Shown here: one piece after another, positions 1 to 13,400 of the stretch
Position numbering within the stretch: position 1 is the stretch's first letter
Layout: each line of letters starts with the position of its first letter
Source: Melieria omissa
Lineage: Eukaryota; Arthropoda; Insecta; Diptera; Ulidiidae
NCBI GenBank assembly: GCA_963971225.1
Contig: OZ020269.1
Span: forward strand, 2,728,001 to 2,792,000
DNA length: 64,000 nucleotides
Direction: 5' to 3'
Program-made: the position numbers and the translations under genes
Notes under the pieces: model-generated
The model's database searches: none
What the model saw: only the letters and a program-made list of their open reading frames with translations
What the model was told of the DNA's origin: nothing

Positions 1-690
1 ATCTGTAAGCACTTTTTCGCAATAAAGCTTTTAATTTTGGAAAAAAAACGGCGGAAGCAAAGTTGTACACCTGATAATAAAAAATGTTGTTTTTAAAATG
101 CAAAAAAAAATGTTTTGTATGTTCAATAAACGTAGTAATAAGCCCAAAAAGTTGAAACATCGTTTTTTTAATTTTTAATGGCAAAAAAAATCGTGAAAAC
201 AGGTGAAATTTTCGTGCTCTAGACCACCGGTTCCCCTTAATGTCGATATCAGAAGAAGGGGCATTTAGTTTTTCAATCTTATCCTTCTTTTTTAATTGGA
301 AACATTTTTTTAGCAGGCCTTTTATTTTTTCCAAATTTGTTTTCTGACTTTTTCCCACTGCATCTGTACAACGGGTCGCACTTTGAGAGTACAAACTTTA
401 ATATAAAAATCTTAATTTTAAGTTGAATAAAAAACTGAATTTGTAATATTTACGTCACTATTTTGTTTCTCTCTCAGTGGATAAATGTGATATATTATTT
501 TTTATAATACATGTTAATGTTTTAGAATTATGAATTCTCTTGTTATTTTATTTAGTTTTTAATTATTTATTTTCTCGTTCTTTTGTTACTTTCTGATGAA
601 TATTACAACAATATGTGATAGTTCCTTTTGTTATTTTATAAAAAAGACTATGTTTTTGATTGAATTCATTCGTGTTATTTTTTCTATGTA

Positions 691-810
691 ATCGGCATCG
701 GCCGATTTTCGCCCTTTCGACCGATTAATCGGCATCGGCCAAACTCGCCCTTCCGACCGATTAATCGGCATCGGCATCAGCCAAAGAATTTGGTATCGGT
801 CGGACTCTAG
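691..810. repeat. 36-37-bp tandem repeat next to a possible transposon end
   Basis: Three copies of ATCGGCATCGGC begin at 691, 728 and 764, separated by CGCCCTT..CGACCGATTA spacers. The block ends in a segment whose complement reads AGAGTCCGACCGATACC, which could be a terminal inverted repeat, but no partner end is visible. It lies in the Ryk intron that leads off the left edge. The rest of 1-1451 is AT-rich with no other feature seen. Confidence 0.5.
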
Positions 811-1451
811 TTACGAGTTGCCGGCGGCAGTAGTGTCCATCAGCCATCGTTAGAAGAAACGGCTTTGACAACGGGGAGCGCTTTCGCTTATCTGAATTCA
901 CCTCATATATGCACACGTTAATTCACTAATTTACCCTTGCCGTGGCTTGCACCACCTTGCCGGTGCTCCGTTGGTGTTGTGGGGAATTCGTTTGATGTGG
1001 ATGGAGTTGGAGTGCTAATGCTTCACTGCGCAGTTCAGTTGTGGAGGGGAGAAATCGAGCTGTGCTCAGCAGAGATTATATTCATATTCAGTAATGCCTT
1101 TTGCAGTTTACACTCCGTGAGTGCTGCTTATCAACTCCATGGCATCCACAAGTTGTTATCAGGAGAATGCCGCAGTGTCGCAAAAAGCGATTTAAATGAT
1201 TGTTGCAAGCACAAAATGCAAGAACTTCGAAATAGCGACTCACACACAGTCGTTTCACGAATTTGTGTACAACGAGCACGTGTTGTGAACATAAAATGAC
1301 GCGCTAAGCCTTAAAAGTTTACAGTTTCATAATTTGTCGTCGTCTCGCGCAACGGGCATGCAATTTGTTTCGATTTGGTTATACTATATACAGATTGCAA
1401 CATAATACAATAAACTTATTCCTAAAAAAATTCAAAGAAATCTTCACATAC

Positions 1452-4400
1452 CTGCGTTAGTTGCGACGAGGCATAGTACGAAATTCTCGAGGGACAAATT
1501 GAATCCGGCTTGGAGTAAATTGTCTCAGCTATCTGATCGCCACCCATAGGCAGCAGGGCTGTTGCGTATGGAAAGGGAGCGGGAGTTGAGCTTCGAAACC
1601 CTGCGAAATACAATAAAAATTCTTATTAATCGATTATGTTACATACATACATGTCGATGGCACCATTCCTCATCGGATGTGGGGGTGCTGATAACTCTCA
1701 CAGTGGAGCAGTGGCACACGCAGGATTTTATTTCGGAGGGCGGGGGGTTTCGTGTAACTTTTTGGAGAACTTTGAAATCGAAAAAAATTTAGAAAATTTA
1801 CAGACTGAGATCCAAAACATGTGTGTTTCCCCTACCTGACATATTTTGGTCCTGAAAATTCAAAATAGAAAAAAAGGAGACGATTTTTTTCTTTTATTTT
1901 TATTTTATCTTCATTATTGCACAACCGCGAATATTTTAAAAAATATGTGAAGTGTGTAGTCCTTAATATTTTAAAGTCCTTTAAAAATCACTTTGGGTCA
2001 GAAAATGAAAACTGACTATGTCAGGTAAATGACCTCTAGTTTCACGCCTATAAAAACATTTGCATGGGTCACGGTGTAAGAAATGTAAAGTTGGTGTTTT
2101 CACTCAGTGCATCATAACTTCGTCATTTTTCTTTCGATTCCATTGATGGTAGGCTTAACCCTTTGCACTCGAGGCCTTTTTCGCTTGCGCGAACCAGCAA
2201 CTCGAAACGATTTCGGCCAAATTCGGTAAACACATTACAAGTACTTTAAAAACATTTATAAACATCAATTTTTCACAACAATTTTTTCGGCCGGGCGCCG
2301 AGCAGCGCCGCTCGAGTCGACACTTCAAATTGGCCGGGCGCCGTATCGGCGCCGCTCGAGTGCAAAGGGTTAATATTTGCACAAATAATATATTTTTCAT
2401 CTTAGGTTTTGAAACAAAAGGAAATAATTTATTTTATCTATAAAAAAACAGTCAGAACTTTATGATTTTTGCAAATGGTCGAAAAATTTACTTTTTTACA
2501 ACTTTCATCGTCATTAATTTCTCCAAATCTCATCTGATTTGGACAATCCGCATATCTCTGGAAAGGCTACGGTATTATCTTCTGACCGGCGCACAGTGTT
2601 TCGTGTAGAACAAGCTAGCTGGACAAAAATATTTTTCAGGATTTTTCGTTTTATATGCGGCTTTTTATTTCAGATACATATACTTTTTTAGTTGTTTATG
2701 CCTTTTTATATGTATATATACATACACATACCTATATATACATATATACATTAAGGAGCTTAATAATTCCAGTCTTAGGACCAAACGGAGAAAAATAGAT
2801 GACCTAAAACATACCAGATATACTGATAAGTTGATTTATGCTGCGGAGACATCTGCACAAGTGTTATCAAAATTGCGGAAAATGAGACTCAAGATTCTCT
2901 CATTTGATTCTCTAAAAAAAGTTTGAGATATTAGAGCTTTATTGTACTATATAGATAGCGAATCGACTAGTCATGCACACAAAAGGCCACGGAAGTGGAG
3001 TATCTAAGCTTGTCATAAGGTATTTCCGTCATTTTATAGTGTTAGAAAGGCAAAAGCTGCTTGTATCTACATCCAAATTGATGTGAATGAAACGCGTGCT
3101 AAATGAAACTTCAAGCAGTTTAAGATACGACTGTTTAAGATACGACAGCAGGAAGTTCTTGTCAATTTATTACCTACTTACAGTTTCCATGATTCCCTCA
3201 CTCATTATCATCACTGTCATCGGATGAATCAGTTTACAAGTAGTCATTACTATGAATGACAGAACCATGAAAACTAGAAACAGCAGGGGTACCAATTGGT
3301 TGCTTAACACTAGAAGGCATCAATAAGTACAAAACTTCGGAAGATAAAGATTTACGTTTTTTCTTTGGGATCTCCCTAAAACTGTTAATTATTGGGTCAG
3401 ATGTTACTAGCAACATATTCATTAATATTTATATTCATTTGTGCGCTGCACAGAGATATTGTAAAATATGCTCCAGATTTTGTAGTAGAGGAAAAGGTTT
3501 GGTCTGACCATATGCCAATTATATTAACTTTACAGCTGATACTAGATAGCCCAATTAGTAAAAAAGTGGATTTCTTGCCTAAGTTACATTGGGATAGTTC
3601 ACAAAGGGATTTATATAACAGAAGACTTCTAATTGAACTGCAAAAAAAGAAAAACGAAAAGGACACTTTGGCTTTAGAAGATTTCACTGATATTATCAAA
3701 TCCGCGGCTATAGGCAAACGAACAGGAAAAATACTAAGAAAAAAATCGATGTGGTTCGACTGGAAATGTTTAGAAGCAAGAAAGGCTACTTTAGGGTTAC
3801 TTAGGAAGTATAATAGAACTCAAAATACTGAATACAGAGAACAATATTCCGTGGCTCAAAAAAATTATAAGAAACAGTGTGAAGATAGCAAGAAAAATTA
3901 CTACGAACATCTAGAAAGAGAAATAAATGAAATAAATAATTGCAGTGATTGGTGGGAATTGGCCAAAAAGATACGAGGGACAAATGAATCCTTAGATTTG
4001 GAGATTCCACCGGAGGCGTTTAGACAATATTTTGAAGAACTTTTAAATCACGCTACTTCCGTGAATCAAATAGAATACGTAAGCTTATTAATAAAGGACG
4101 ATTTAATAGATAAACCAATCTCATCAACAGAAATCTTACAAATGCTCCATAAGACTAAAACTGGAAAAGCGCCAGGCTTAGACAGGGTGTCTTACGAATT
4201 TTTCAAAAATGCTGACACTGTTTTTCTTGATGAGCTGGCTAACACGTATTCTGCGTTATATAATAGTGGGGAAGCAGATACGGCTTTTGAAACTAGCATA
4301 ATATTTCCGCTTTTCAAAAAAGGTGATAGAACCTTAGCATCAAACTACAGAGGGATTTCTTTTATGAACTGTATTGCAAAGATTATGATGGGCATATTAA

Positions 4401-7400
4401 ATGAAAGACTTACAAATTGGTTAGAAAGTAAAAAGCTGATTACCGAATATCAGGCAGGGTTCAGAAAACAACATTCCACGGCAGATAACATTTATAATTT
4501 AACTTCAATCATTCAAATTAGATTCGCAGAAAAAAAGAAAGTGTACGCTTTTTTTGTAGACTTTAAAGCCGCTTTTGACACGGTTCCCAGAAAACTTTTA
4601 ATCTATAAACTGCATAGCTTGGGAATCCCAACAAAAATGGTAAATTTCATTGAAAATATGTACAACCACACGGATTCGATTATATGGACTGGCAGTGCAA
4701 TATCAAATAAATTTAATATTTCAACAGGCGTAAAGCAAGGATGTTTAATGTCGCCTTTGTTGTTCTCTATTTATCTGAATGACTTACATGATAGTTTGGG
4801 AGGGGGAATTTGGATAGGAAACTTGAATGTGCGACTACTGTTGTATGCGGATGATATAGTATTGATATCTGACAATGTAGAGGAGCTGCAAGGAATGATA
4901 TTTAGGTTAGAAAATTATTGCAATGTGTGGAACATGCAAGTAAACCTCTCGAAATCGGCCATAATGGTTTTTCGACAAGGCGGCAAATTGGCGGATAGAG
5001 AAAAATGGACATTTAAAGGCGAAAGTATCCCTATAGTGTCAGAATACAATTACCTCGGTGTAAAATTAACACCAAAATTAAGCTTTAAAAAACATGTTGA
5101 AAATAGAAACTGTGTGGCTAAAAACAGTATCAATGCAACATGGTGGTCCTTTCTAATCAAAAATAAGATAAAATTATCAGCTAAATACAAATTATTTTTA
5201 GCAGTAATTAGAGCTATACAAAGTTATGCTGCGGAAGTCTGGGGCTTTGAGTTGTTTGAATTGGTGGATAAAATTCAATTTTATTTCTTAAAGAAAATTT
5301 TACATCTACCAACAAACACACCCTCTTATTGTCTTATGTTAGAAACAGACATACCACACTGTCACCTGTATACTTTACGGCTTCATCTTAAATATATTTC
5401 TAAAACTCTATTTGAATACGACGATAGCAGATTGCCACACAAACTTTCAAAAATTATTATAGAGAGAAAGATTTTTTGGGTAAAATCAATGCAAGTTTTA
5501 GGAGAAAAATTGAATATTAGTTGGAATTATGACGTTTTAAATAGAAGAAGTTGGAATGAAAACATTGACACATTGTTATCCGTTCTGAACTCGACAAATA
5601 AACAAAAATCATGGGAAAGGGCTCTTAAAAGTTCACGTATATATAAAGACTTAGATCATAACATCGGTAAAAGCTACTTGAATGACAATCTTGAAAAATA
5701 TAGAATAATGTGGATTTTGAAGGCCAGGTGCGATTTGATAATTCTTGGGGGTCACAGAAATCTAAACTGCAGTCTTTGTAATTTGAACGAGTTAGAAAAT
5801 ATAACACATTTTCTGTGTAGGTGTCCAATTTTGAAAAGAATCAGATATCGATATCTTGGAAAGTTCTTTTTAACTCAAGATGAAATTGTAAACAAGCTAA
5901 ATGGAATTGGCGTAGGTGGATGGGATTGTCTTGTTTTGTATGTCACTGATGCTTTAAAATATAGGAGTTTAATTGTAAATGAATTCTGTTAATATGTATG
6001 TACAGTTGCGGTCAAAATAATAGTAGTACGCGTACAACGAAAAGAAAATTAAGAAAAAATAATCTGCTTTTCTTTACAAATATTTATTTTGTATTTTTTT
6101 TAACAAGTTATATGTGTTAACAATGCAATCATAAAAGAAAACTTAAGAATTAAACTCAGTTTGGTTTGATTTAAATTAAATGCGTCAAAAGCTCCAAAAT
6201 ATGGACGGTCAAAAAAATAGTAGTTCGCTTTACTTTCATAAAAATGAAGCAAAAATTGTGTTTCATTTTAAAAGATTTAGTGGTTAAATAGTAATAACGT
6301 AATTTTTCTTCAAATTAATATTTAGTTGCGTGACTGTTGTTTGGCTATTACTGCAGCACAGAGCCGATGCATTGAAATAACCAAATTTTCATATCTTTCT
6401 CTAGGGGCGTGGTCTACTGCTTCTCAAAGTTGATTATTATTTAAAAGATTATTGTGAGCAACTGCTCTCTTCACGTCACACCACAAATTTTTAATTATAT
6501 TGAAGTCTGGTGATTGTGCGAGCCATTCCATAACCCTAATCCTGCTTTTGCGAAGCTCCTTTCGTGCGACCTTTCTTGTATGCTTGAGGTTATAATCCTG
6601 TTGGAAGACCCAAAGCATTGGCGTTTTTTCACGGACATACGGTAGCACGATTTCCCGCAAGATTCGTACACATACACATCGATCCATCGTTTTCTTGATC
6701 AAATAAATAGCGCCACCCCCATACAACGTAAGACATGCTCAATAAATAAATGCATGTCTTACGTTTTATGGAGGTGGCGCTATTTATTTGACATACGGTA
6801 GCACGATTTCCTGCAAGATTCGTACACATACACATCGATCCATCGTTTTCTTGATCAAATAAATAGCGCCACCTCCATAAAACGTAAGACATGCTGAATA
6901 AATAAATGCATGTCCTACGTTTTATGGAGTGGTGCTATTTATTTGATCAAGAAAACGATGGATCGATGTGTATGTGTACGAATCTTGCAGGAAATCTTGC
7001 TACCGTATGTCAGTGAAAAAACGCCAATGCTTTGGGTCTTCCAACAGGATTATAACCTCAAGCATACAAGAAAGGTCGCACGAAAGGAGCTTCGCAAAAG
7101 CAGGATTAGGGTTATGGAATGGCTCGCACAATCACCAGACTTCAATATAATTAAAAATTTGTGGTGTGACGTGAAGAGAGCAGTTGCTCACAATAATCTT
7201 TTAAATAATAATCAACTTTGAGAAGCAGTAGACCACGCCCCTAGAGAAAGATATGAAAATTTGGTTATTTCAATGCATCGGCTCTGTGCTGCAGTAATAG
7301 CCAAACAACAGTCACGCAACTAAATATTAATTTGAAGAAAAATTACGTTATTACTATTTAACCACTAAATCTTTTAAAATGAAACACAATTTTTGCTTCA

Positions 7401-10400
7401 TTTTTATGAAAGTAAAGCGAACTACTATTTTTTTGACCGTCCATATTTTGGAGCTTTTGACGCATTTAATTTAAATCAAACCAAACTGAGTTTAATTCTT
7501 AAGTTTTCTTTTATGATTGCATTGTTAACACATATAACTTGTTAAAAAAAATACAAAGTAAATATTTGTAAAAAAAAGCAGATTATTTTTTCTTAATTTT
7601 CTTTTCGTTGTATGCGTACTACTATTATTTTGACCGCAGCTGTATATCTTTATGTTAGAGTAATGTATTTTCCTTTTTTCCGACAGACGACTTAAAGGTC
7701 ATTGTCGTAAATTCTTTATCAGAAATGTTATCTATTGTTAATTAAATTATTTCTGTAATATTTGTTAAACAATTGAATAAAGAATATATCTATCTATCTA
7801 TCTATCTATTCATTAAATCTCTATTCGTGGCTTCACGGGACTGCTTTTGCGTATTGTTTGCTCTAAATCGCCTACAGTCTTTATAACGAGCTTCCTGGGC
7901 TTCCTCAGAAAGCTGACCAATTGGCAGAATTGCCGAATTTTATAACGTCAGTGCCGTGCACCAAAATTTTGTGAACCGTAACAGGCATGTTACACCACGA
8001 ATAGAGATTAATGTACAGTGTTTGCAGCTCCCGCACAAATATTTCGAATTTTTTAATATTTATATCATAACCCGAAGATAAAGCGCGTAGGAGTGTGTCG
8101 AATTTTTTATGAAAGTAACATCCAAGCAAGTAATTTCTGCACATTTCTCTAAATTTTCAAAGAACCTACGGCCGCCGTGGCTCAATTGGTTAGTGCGTTG
8201 GACAACGAGTCAAAGGCAGCAACCGCAGTTTCAAATACTGCCTGTAATAACACCTAAAAAAAATAACGGGAAACTCGTTTTCTCTTTCGGTGGCTGTCCT
8301 TTCAGCTGGAAATGGCAAACCTCTGAGAGTCAAAATTGCCTATGAAAAAGCTCCCAACCTGCCGTTCGGAACCGGCATAAAACTGTAGGTCCCTTCCACC
8401 CGCGTACAAATTTCACACGCACAACACGGGTGGTTGCGGGAATCTAGGCCTTAGTCTCGCGTTAGCGGGCTGTCGTGCCAGTCAATTAGTTGATTTACTA
8501 TCTATATAGTATGCTAAAGCTTCTTCACTGATCAAACATCTAGAATTTTTTTTCACATTTTTTTTCGTTCAGCGATTCTTGAGTCTCCCTTTTCGCAGTT
8601 TTGATAACACTTGCTACATTTCTACTGCCGGACAATCGTGCATATACCTCTGCAGCATAAATCAGCTCATCAGCACTTCTGGATTGTAATAAGTCATCTA
8701 TTCGTTTGGTCCTCAGTTTGGAGTTATCAAAAACCTTCTTTGGACTGCCAGGACCTGGTTGGCTGTCTGAAGATGTCGATGGCAAGCTTGAACGTACAGT
8801 TATGTTGAAAATTATCTCTGAACCAGATAGCTATTCAGGGTTCTTATTTAGAAATCGTTCACGGTTCCTTCCTAGGCTGTTCCACTTCATGGACAACTTT
8901 GATGATGTTTGGGAAAGTTTGACTTTTATGCTTCTTAATGAATTTTCTGTCACTTCATAATCGTTTAATTGTGATAACATGTGCCCAGTGGCGTATCCAG
9001 GATTTATGAAGGGGGGGATATTGGAAGAAGTATTCAACATATTTTTATACTTTTTTTCAACATGGTTTACGTTTTTTTCAACAATTTTGTAAGCCTTAAG
9101 CTTTGCGTTTATTTGTTTTAATTGCTTTTTTCTCAAAGCAAAATCACATACATGAAATTATATAAAAATCTAATTTTTGTAATTAATAGTATATTACAAA
9201 ATAACATCAAGCCTTCGTAGCTTAGTACACATTTAATCGATCACTTTTTCTGCCGTTCATCATGTGTACTGCCAACATTGCTAATATGGCGTTCAAACTG
9301 GCTCATTTAAACTAGTTTAAGTAAAAAGTAGTTTAGTTTGAAGACGACCGTCCAGACTGCTCAGTGAGGTTCAATTTGACATCTGTTTGTATACAAACAA
9401 CAAATAAATATTTTTGTGAACTCAAGTACTGCGAGCATGATTCGAGCGAAATATTGGCGCATATTTCACAATCCACGGCAAAATACTCACCTTCGTCCAA
9501 ATATTGGACGCCTTGTATTCAGATGCCATGAAAAGGCGATGAATGGAATGAAAGTAGTGCGAGCAAAACAATTTTTTTCATTCATTTCAAATTTTTCAAA
9601 TTTTCAATTTTTGTTTGGTTTTGTTTTGATGAAATGACAGCTGAATTTTAACGGATGTGTTTCATACATGAATAGTTGTGTTTCGTTGGTAAAAAAAGCT
9701 TTTTCATAGAAAGCTTTCGGATACAACCCTGCGCTAAACTCGTTTCAAAACATGTTAAACATGTTCATTTAAGTTGTTTAAGCACATTAAACACGTTTAA
9801 GTCGTCAGTTTGAACGCCATATAATCCATTCAGGCGTTCCTTGATTGAAATAAAAAACAACAAATTTAAAAAAAAATTTTATTTTTATATCACACCCTTA
9901 TTAAGTACCTGTCCAATGCTGTTCCGAAGATAAGTTTTCAGGCGTATCAGTGTTGAAAATGATCGCTCTGATGTTGCTGTAGATACCGGCAGAGTAGCTA
10001 AAATGCTGAGCAATTTGTGCAAGTTAGAAAAAGAGACTTCATCATAATCTCTTGATAATCTGTAGAGTTACACAACAGCCAGACCAATTTTTCGTTCTGT
10101 CGGTGACAAAACCGCTCGCCAAGAATGTAACGATTGTAATCAAGAATGAACCTCGTTAACACCAATAAGAGATATATGAAAAAAGTGGGTTTAGTGACAA
10201 CTGCTATCTTCGTCCAATGAAAAGGACACACTAAGTAAACAATTGCTGGGTTTTCGCCGAAGATGCCCCTTTGAGCACTTTTCATCATAACCAAGATATG
10301 TTGGTGAAAAAAATTACCTGAAATTATATCGTTTTACAAAAAGTCAAAATAGGTAGTTGAAACTTTAGACCATTCGATTGTTCACTAACTATACCGTCAA

Positions 10401-13400
10401 GCGAAAAAATAATCGCTTTTGATCCCAGCTGGAATCGAAACAAAAATTACAAGCGACGAATTTTTCTTGAAGACTTAGATTTGAGTTTAGTAAAGCTAAA
10501 AATTTTGCGTAGAGCAACGTTAGCGAAAGGAAAATCTTCATGCTGACTTCTTATCTCAATACAGCCAATTTACCAAACCTTGTCTGAAAATCATAGCCGA
10601 CCAAGGGGGGATCTATCCCCATAATCCCACCCCCTGAATACGCCACTGCATGTGCCTCATTATCTCTTCATTTTTTGTTTCATTAGAACCAACAATTGTT
10701 TTCAACCAAATTTCCAAAAATTTAAATTTTGTTATGCTTATAGTCAAATCTGAAAAATAAAATAAAACAGATGTGCAAAAAATTCGCAATGGTTTTTTGT
10801 TCCGTCTACTAGTCCATACTTATGAGCAGAATATATATAAAAATTGGAGAGGTGACATGAGGAGACATCTCAACTTTTCATCTTTGAAGTTAAAAATTTG
10901 GGGAAAAATCGCTTTCCTTCTTAATCATGGCACGTTACAACTATTAAATAAAGCTTAATTGCTAATACAAGACATTGTAAAAATACTACTCAATACTTCG
11001 GGATGTGTGCTCATAACTGAAACAACAGGGTTTTTCGAAGATTTGAAAACGCTCCTCACAAAATTTGTTGGATCTTCAGTTTCGGGCTCAACGGCCCAAT
11101 GTTGCAATTTGATTCTGTGTATTCTGTAAAGCTTTGTTGGCATTCTGATGCAACATTGATAAAGCAAAAAAGCTCATTTAATTAAACATAAGGTGAATAT
11201 GCGATAGTTGTCAAATTGTCAAAAAATAAGACAAATAAAAAACTGAAAGAAGTAATTTATTTAATAATTATTTTGAAATTTTTATTAAACATTTTTACAA
11301 TTTTGTGAGGCAGATGATTGGCTTATAGGCAAATTACAGTTTTTACCAACGCATTTTTGGTAGGATCCATGTCCAAAAAAATTCAATGCCGCCAGAACGC
11401 GTATGGGCAAAGATAGCCCAATTAATCGATGCCACAAAGATCGAGTTAGCTGGAAAGTCTTCATGAATTCTTCTTCGCTCAACGAAGGCAAATTAATTGT
11501 TTTCTTCTGCTTCTGATTTCTTCTTTTCTATCCTCCTCAGCCGTTAAAAGTGTAAACATGCACCATTTTCAATAGGCAAAATTCAGGGACATAACAGTTA
11601 TAACGTTTATAGGAAAAAAGTTGGAAAATAACTGTTTCACTGTAACAAATATTTTAATTGTTACTTATAATTATTATTTTGAAATAATTATTTTTACATC
11701 TATGTATAACTATTATTCGTGACAAATATTTTTTCTGTTGCCTAATAACTGTTATCAGCAAGAAATATTTTTTCCATTGTTCGGTAACGTTTATTTTTTG
11801 AAAAATATTTTTTCCGTCATCGCATAACTGTTATGAGAGAAAAATATTTTACGTTTTATTATTTACGTTATTTTACGTTGCTCGGTAGCGTTTATTTTTG
11901 GAAAAATATTTTTTACGTTGCTAGGTAACGTTTATTTTTGGAAATATTTTTTACGTTGCTCGGTAACGTTTATTTTGTGAGAAATATGAAAAAATATTTT
12001 TCAAAAAATAAACGTTACGGAGCAATGGAAAAAATATTTCTTGCTGATAATAGTTATTAGGCAACAGAAAAAAATGGTTGTCACAAATAATAGTTACGAA
12101 ATGGGGAAAAAAGTATTTCTTCCCCCATAATAGTTATTGTCCAACATTTACAAATATCTCTTAAAAATGGGCAACGATTTCGAATTTTTAAAAATGCATA
12201 ACTGTTATTTTGGGTCCCTGGCAAAATTTCAATTTGTATGCTGTTGTCAATAGCATTCACACTTTTGACAATTTATCAAGAAAAGATCTTTTATTTTTAG
12301 GAATAGAATACCTTTTAGTCTAGAAAACACTTTTTTAGGTGCATTTTTTGTGTCGAGTAGTGTTATTAATGATTGAACATATCTACGACGGTTTTAAATT
12401 ATATTTATGTACTAACTTAAAAATATTTCGGGGGGGTTTGAACTCCAAAACCCCCTCTGTGTGCGCCACTGCAGTGGATACATACATACATTAGCTTCGC
12501 CGACGACATTTCTGTTGGCGTGGTGGCAGAAACGCCGACGGCGCGAGCACCCGCCCATTGCATAATCAAGATCGCAATTCGGCAACTCTGCGTAACCCAG
12601 TGCCAAACAAGGTGGCACAGCGCTTCAATTGTATGGTGAACACATCGCCTCATCATCAACCTTGAGATCTAACTAGGCAGGAAACACGGGGAAATAGACT
12701 ACTACCGAACTCAAATGCTCAGCGGCCACAGGTTTGTTAAAGCGTACCAACAACGATTCGGGCACGAGGATGTCTATTGCTCAGTGCTCTACGGCCTAGG
12801 TCCGTAGGGGAAGCAGACTACATGATGGCCTGGGCCCCAAATGTTGGACCGTAAAACTTAGTGCTGCGTATAATGAACTCCACAGATGCGTGGAAGTGAG
12901 CAGCAACGACGTACATACGAACGCAAAAAGGCTGCAACCGAATATTATACAATGCCTTATACACTCTTCTATTTATTTAAATTTTGAATTAATTTTTTTG
13001 TTCGTTTTCAGCATCCTTCCAGTGTCTATTTTCCTCAATTTAATGTACAATCTGCGGCAGGCCAATCACTTACCCTGGCAGATCAACACAACCGATTACC
13101 GTAACCAACACAAGGCTGTCTTGTGGAGGCCCTATGCTCCAGAGAGGAGTAAACAAGGCACAACAAAAAAATTTACATTTAATAACAAATTACGTGCAAA
13201 GTCAGCTGTTTAAGGTTTTGAAACGAGATATTTTGAAAAAAAAAAATTTGCAGAATATTACCATTGTGCTATTTCTTCTACTAAATGTTACTAGAAAACA
13301 CAGAATTTATTGAAATACCAATCTGACATCAACTAAAACTCTTAGCATTGAGAACAAAGAGGATGCGATATTGAGTACAATTACTGTATTTGGCCAATGG

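Larger units (their letters stand above)
6003..7642. mobile_element. Palindromic Tc1/mariner derivative
   Basis: Inverted termini CAGTTGCGGTCAAAATAATA and its near-perfect complement lie at the two ends, with TA at 6001-6002 and 7643-7644. The two arms (about 6003-6725 and 6920-7642) are inverted copies of the same 3' half of a Tc1 transposon, so almost the whole element can fold on itself. The centre carries a further alternating inverted duplication of about 150 bp built round AAACGTAAGACATGC. It sits in the LINE 3' UTR. Confidence 0.88.
3392..7808 (+). mobile_element. 5'-truncated non-LTR retrotransposon (LINE), split by a Tc1 element
   Basis: The body consists of the end of an endonuclease domain, a reverse transcriptase and a C-terminal zinc knuckle, then a 3' UTR that resumes at 7645 and closes with AATAAAG and a tetranucleotide (ATCT)n tail at about 7787-7808. 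The 3' UTR is interrupted at a TA by the Tc1 palindrome 6003-7642. ORF1 and most of the endonuclease are missing, as in normal 5' truncation. The clade was not settled; the jockey/I/CR1 group is likely. Confidence 0.8.
8986..10648. mobile_element. hAT transposon remnant with perfect 8-bp duplication
   Basis: The termini CAGTGGCGTATCCAGGATT and its complement lie at 8986 and 10648, flanked by CATGTGCC at 8978-8985 and 10649-10656; an 8-bp duplication and CAGTGGCG-type ends are hAT hallmarks. Inside, the minus strand keeps the end of the transposase, and a second element is inserted at 9285-9821. Confidence 0.9.
8540..10755 (-). pseudogene. Unidentified repeated protein frame, interrupted by a hAT element
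   Basis: On the minus strand the segment right of the hAT (about 10755-10649, ending in KNEEIMRHM) continues in the same frame at 8985 (LSQLNDYEVTEN) once the hAT and one copy of its 8-bp duplication are left out. The frame runs on to NSKLRTKRIDDLLQ and ends at 8540, with at least one stop near 8830. A related fragment lies at 2755. I do not recognise the protein; it may belong to another transposon. Confidence 0.45.

Noticed and set aside
1..1451. Ryk kinase exons within the window
   Set aside because: No frame on the minus strand left of 1452 shows kinase motifs; they must lie outside.
8171..8260. tRNA gene
   Set aside because: Box A is good but the cloverleaf is poor, and the same sequence with a shared non-tRNA body recurs at 17822; it is a SINE head.
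13018..13190. Exon-like segment with AG and GT sites on both strands
   Set aside because: No frame matches Ryk or any family that I know, and the neighbouring Ryk exons already join in phase without it.
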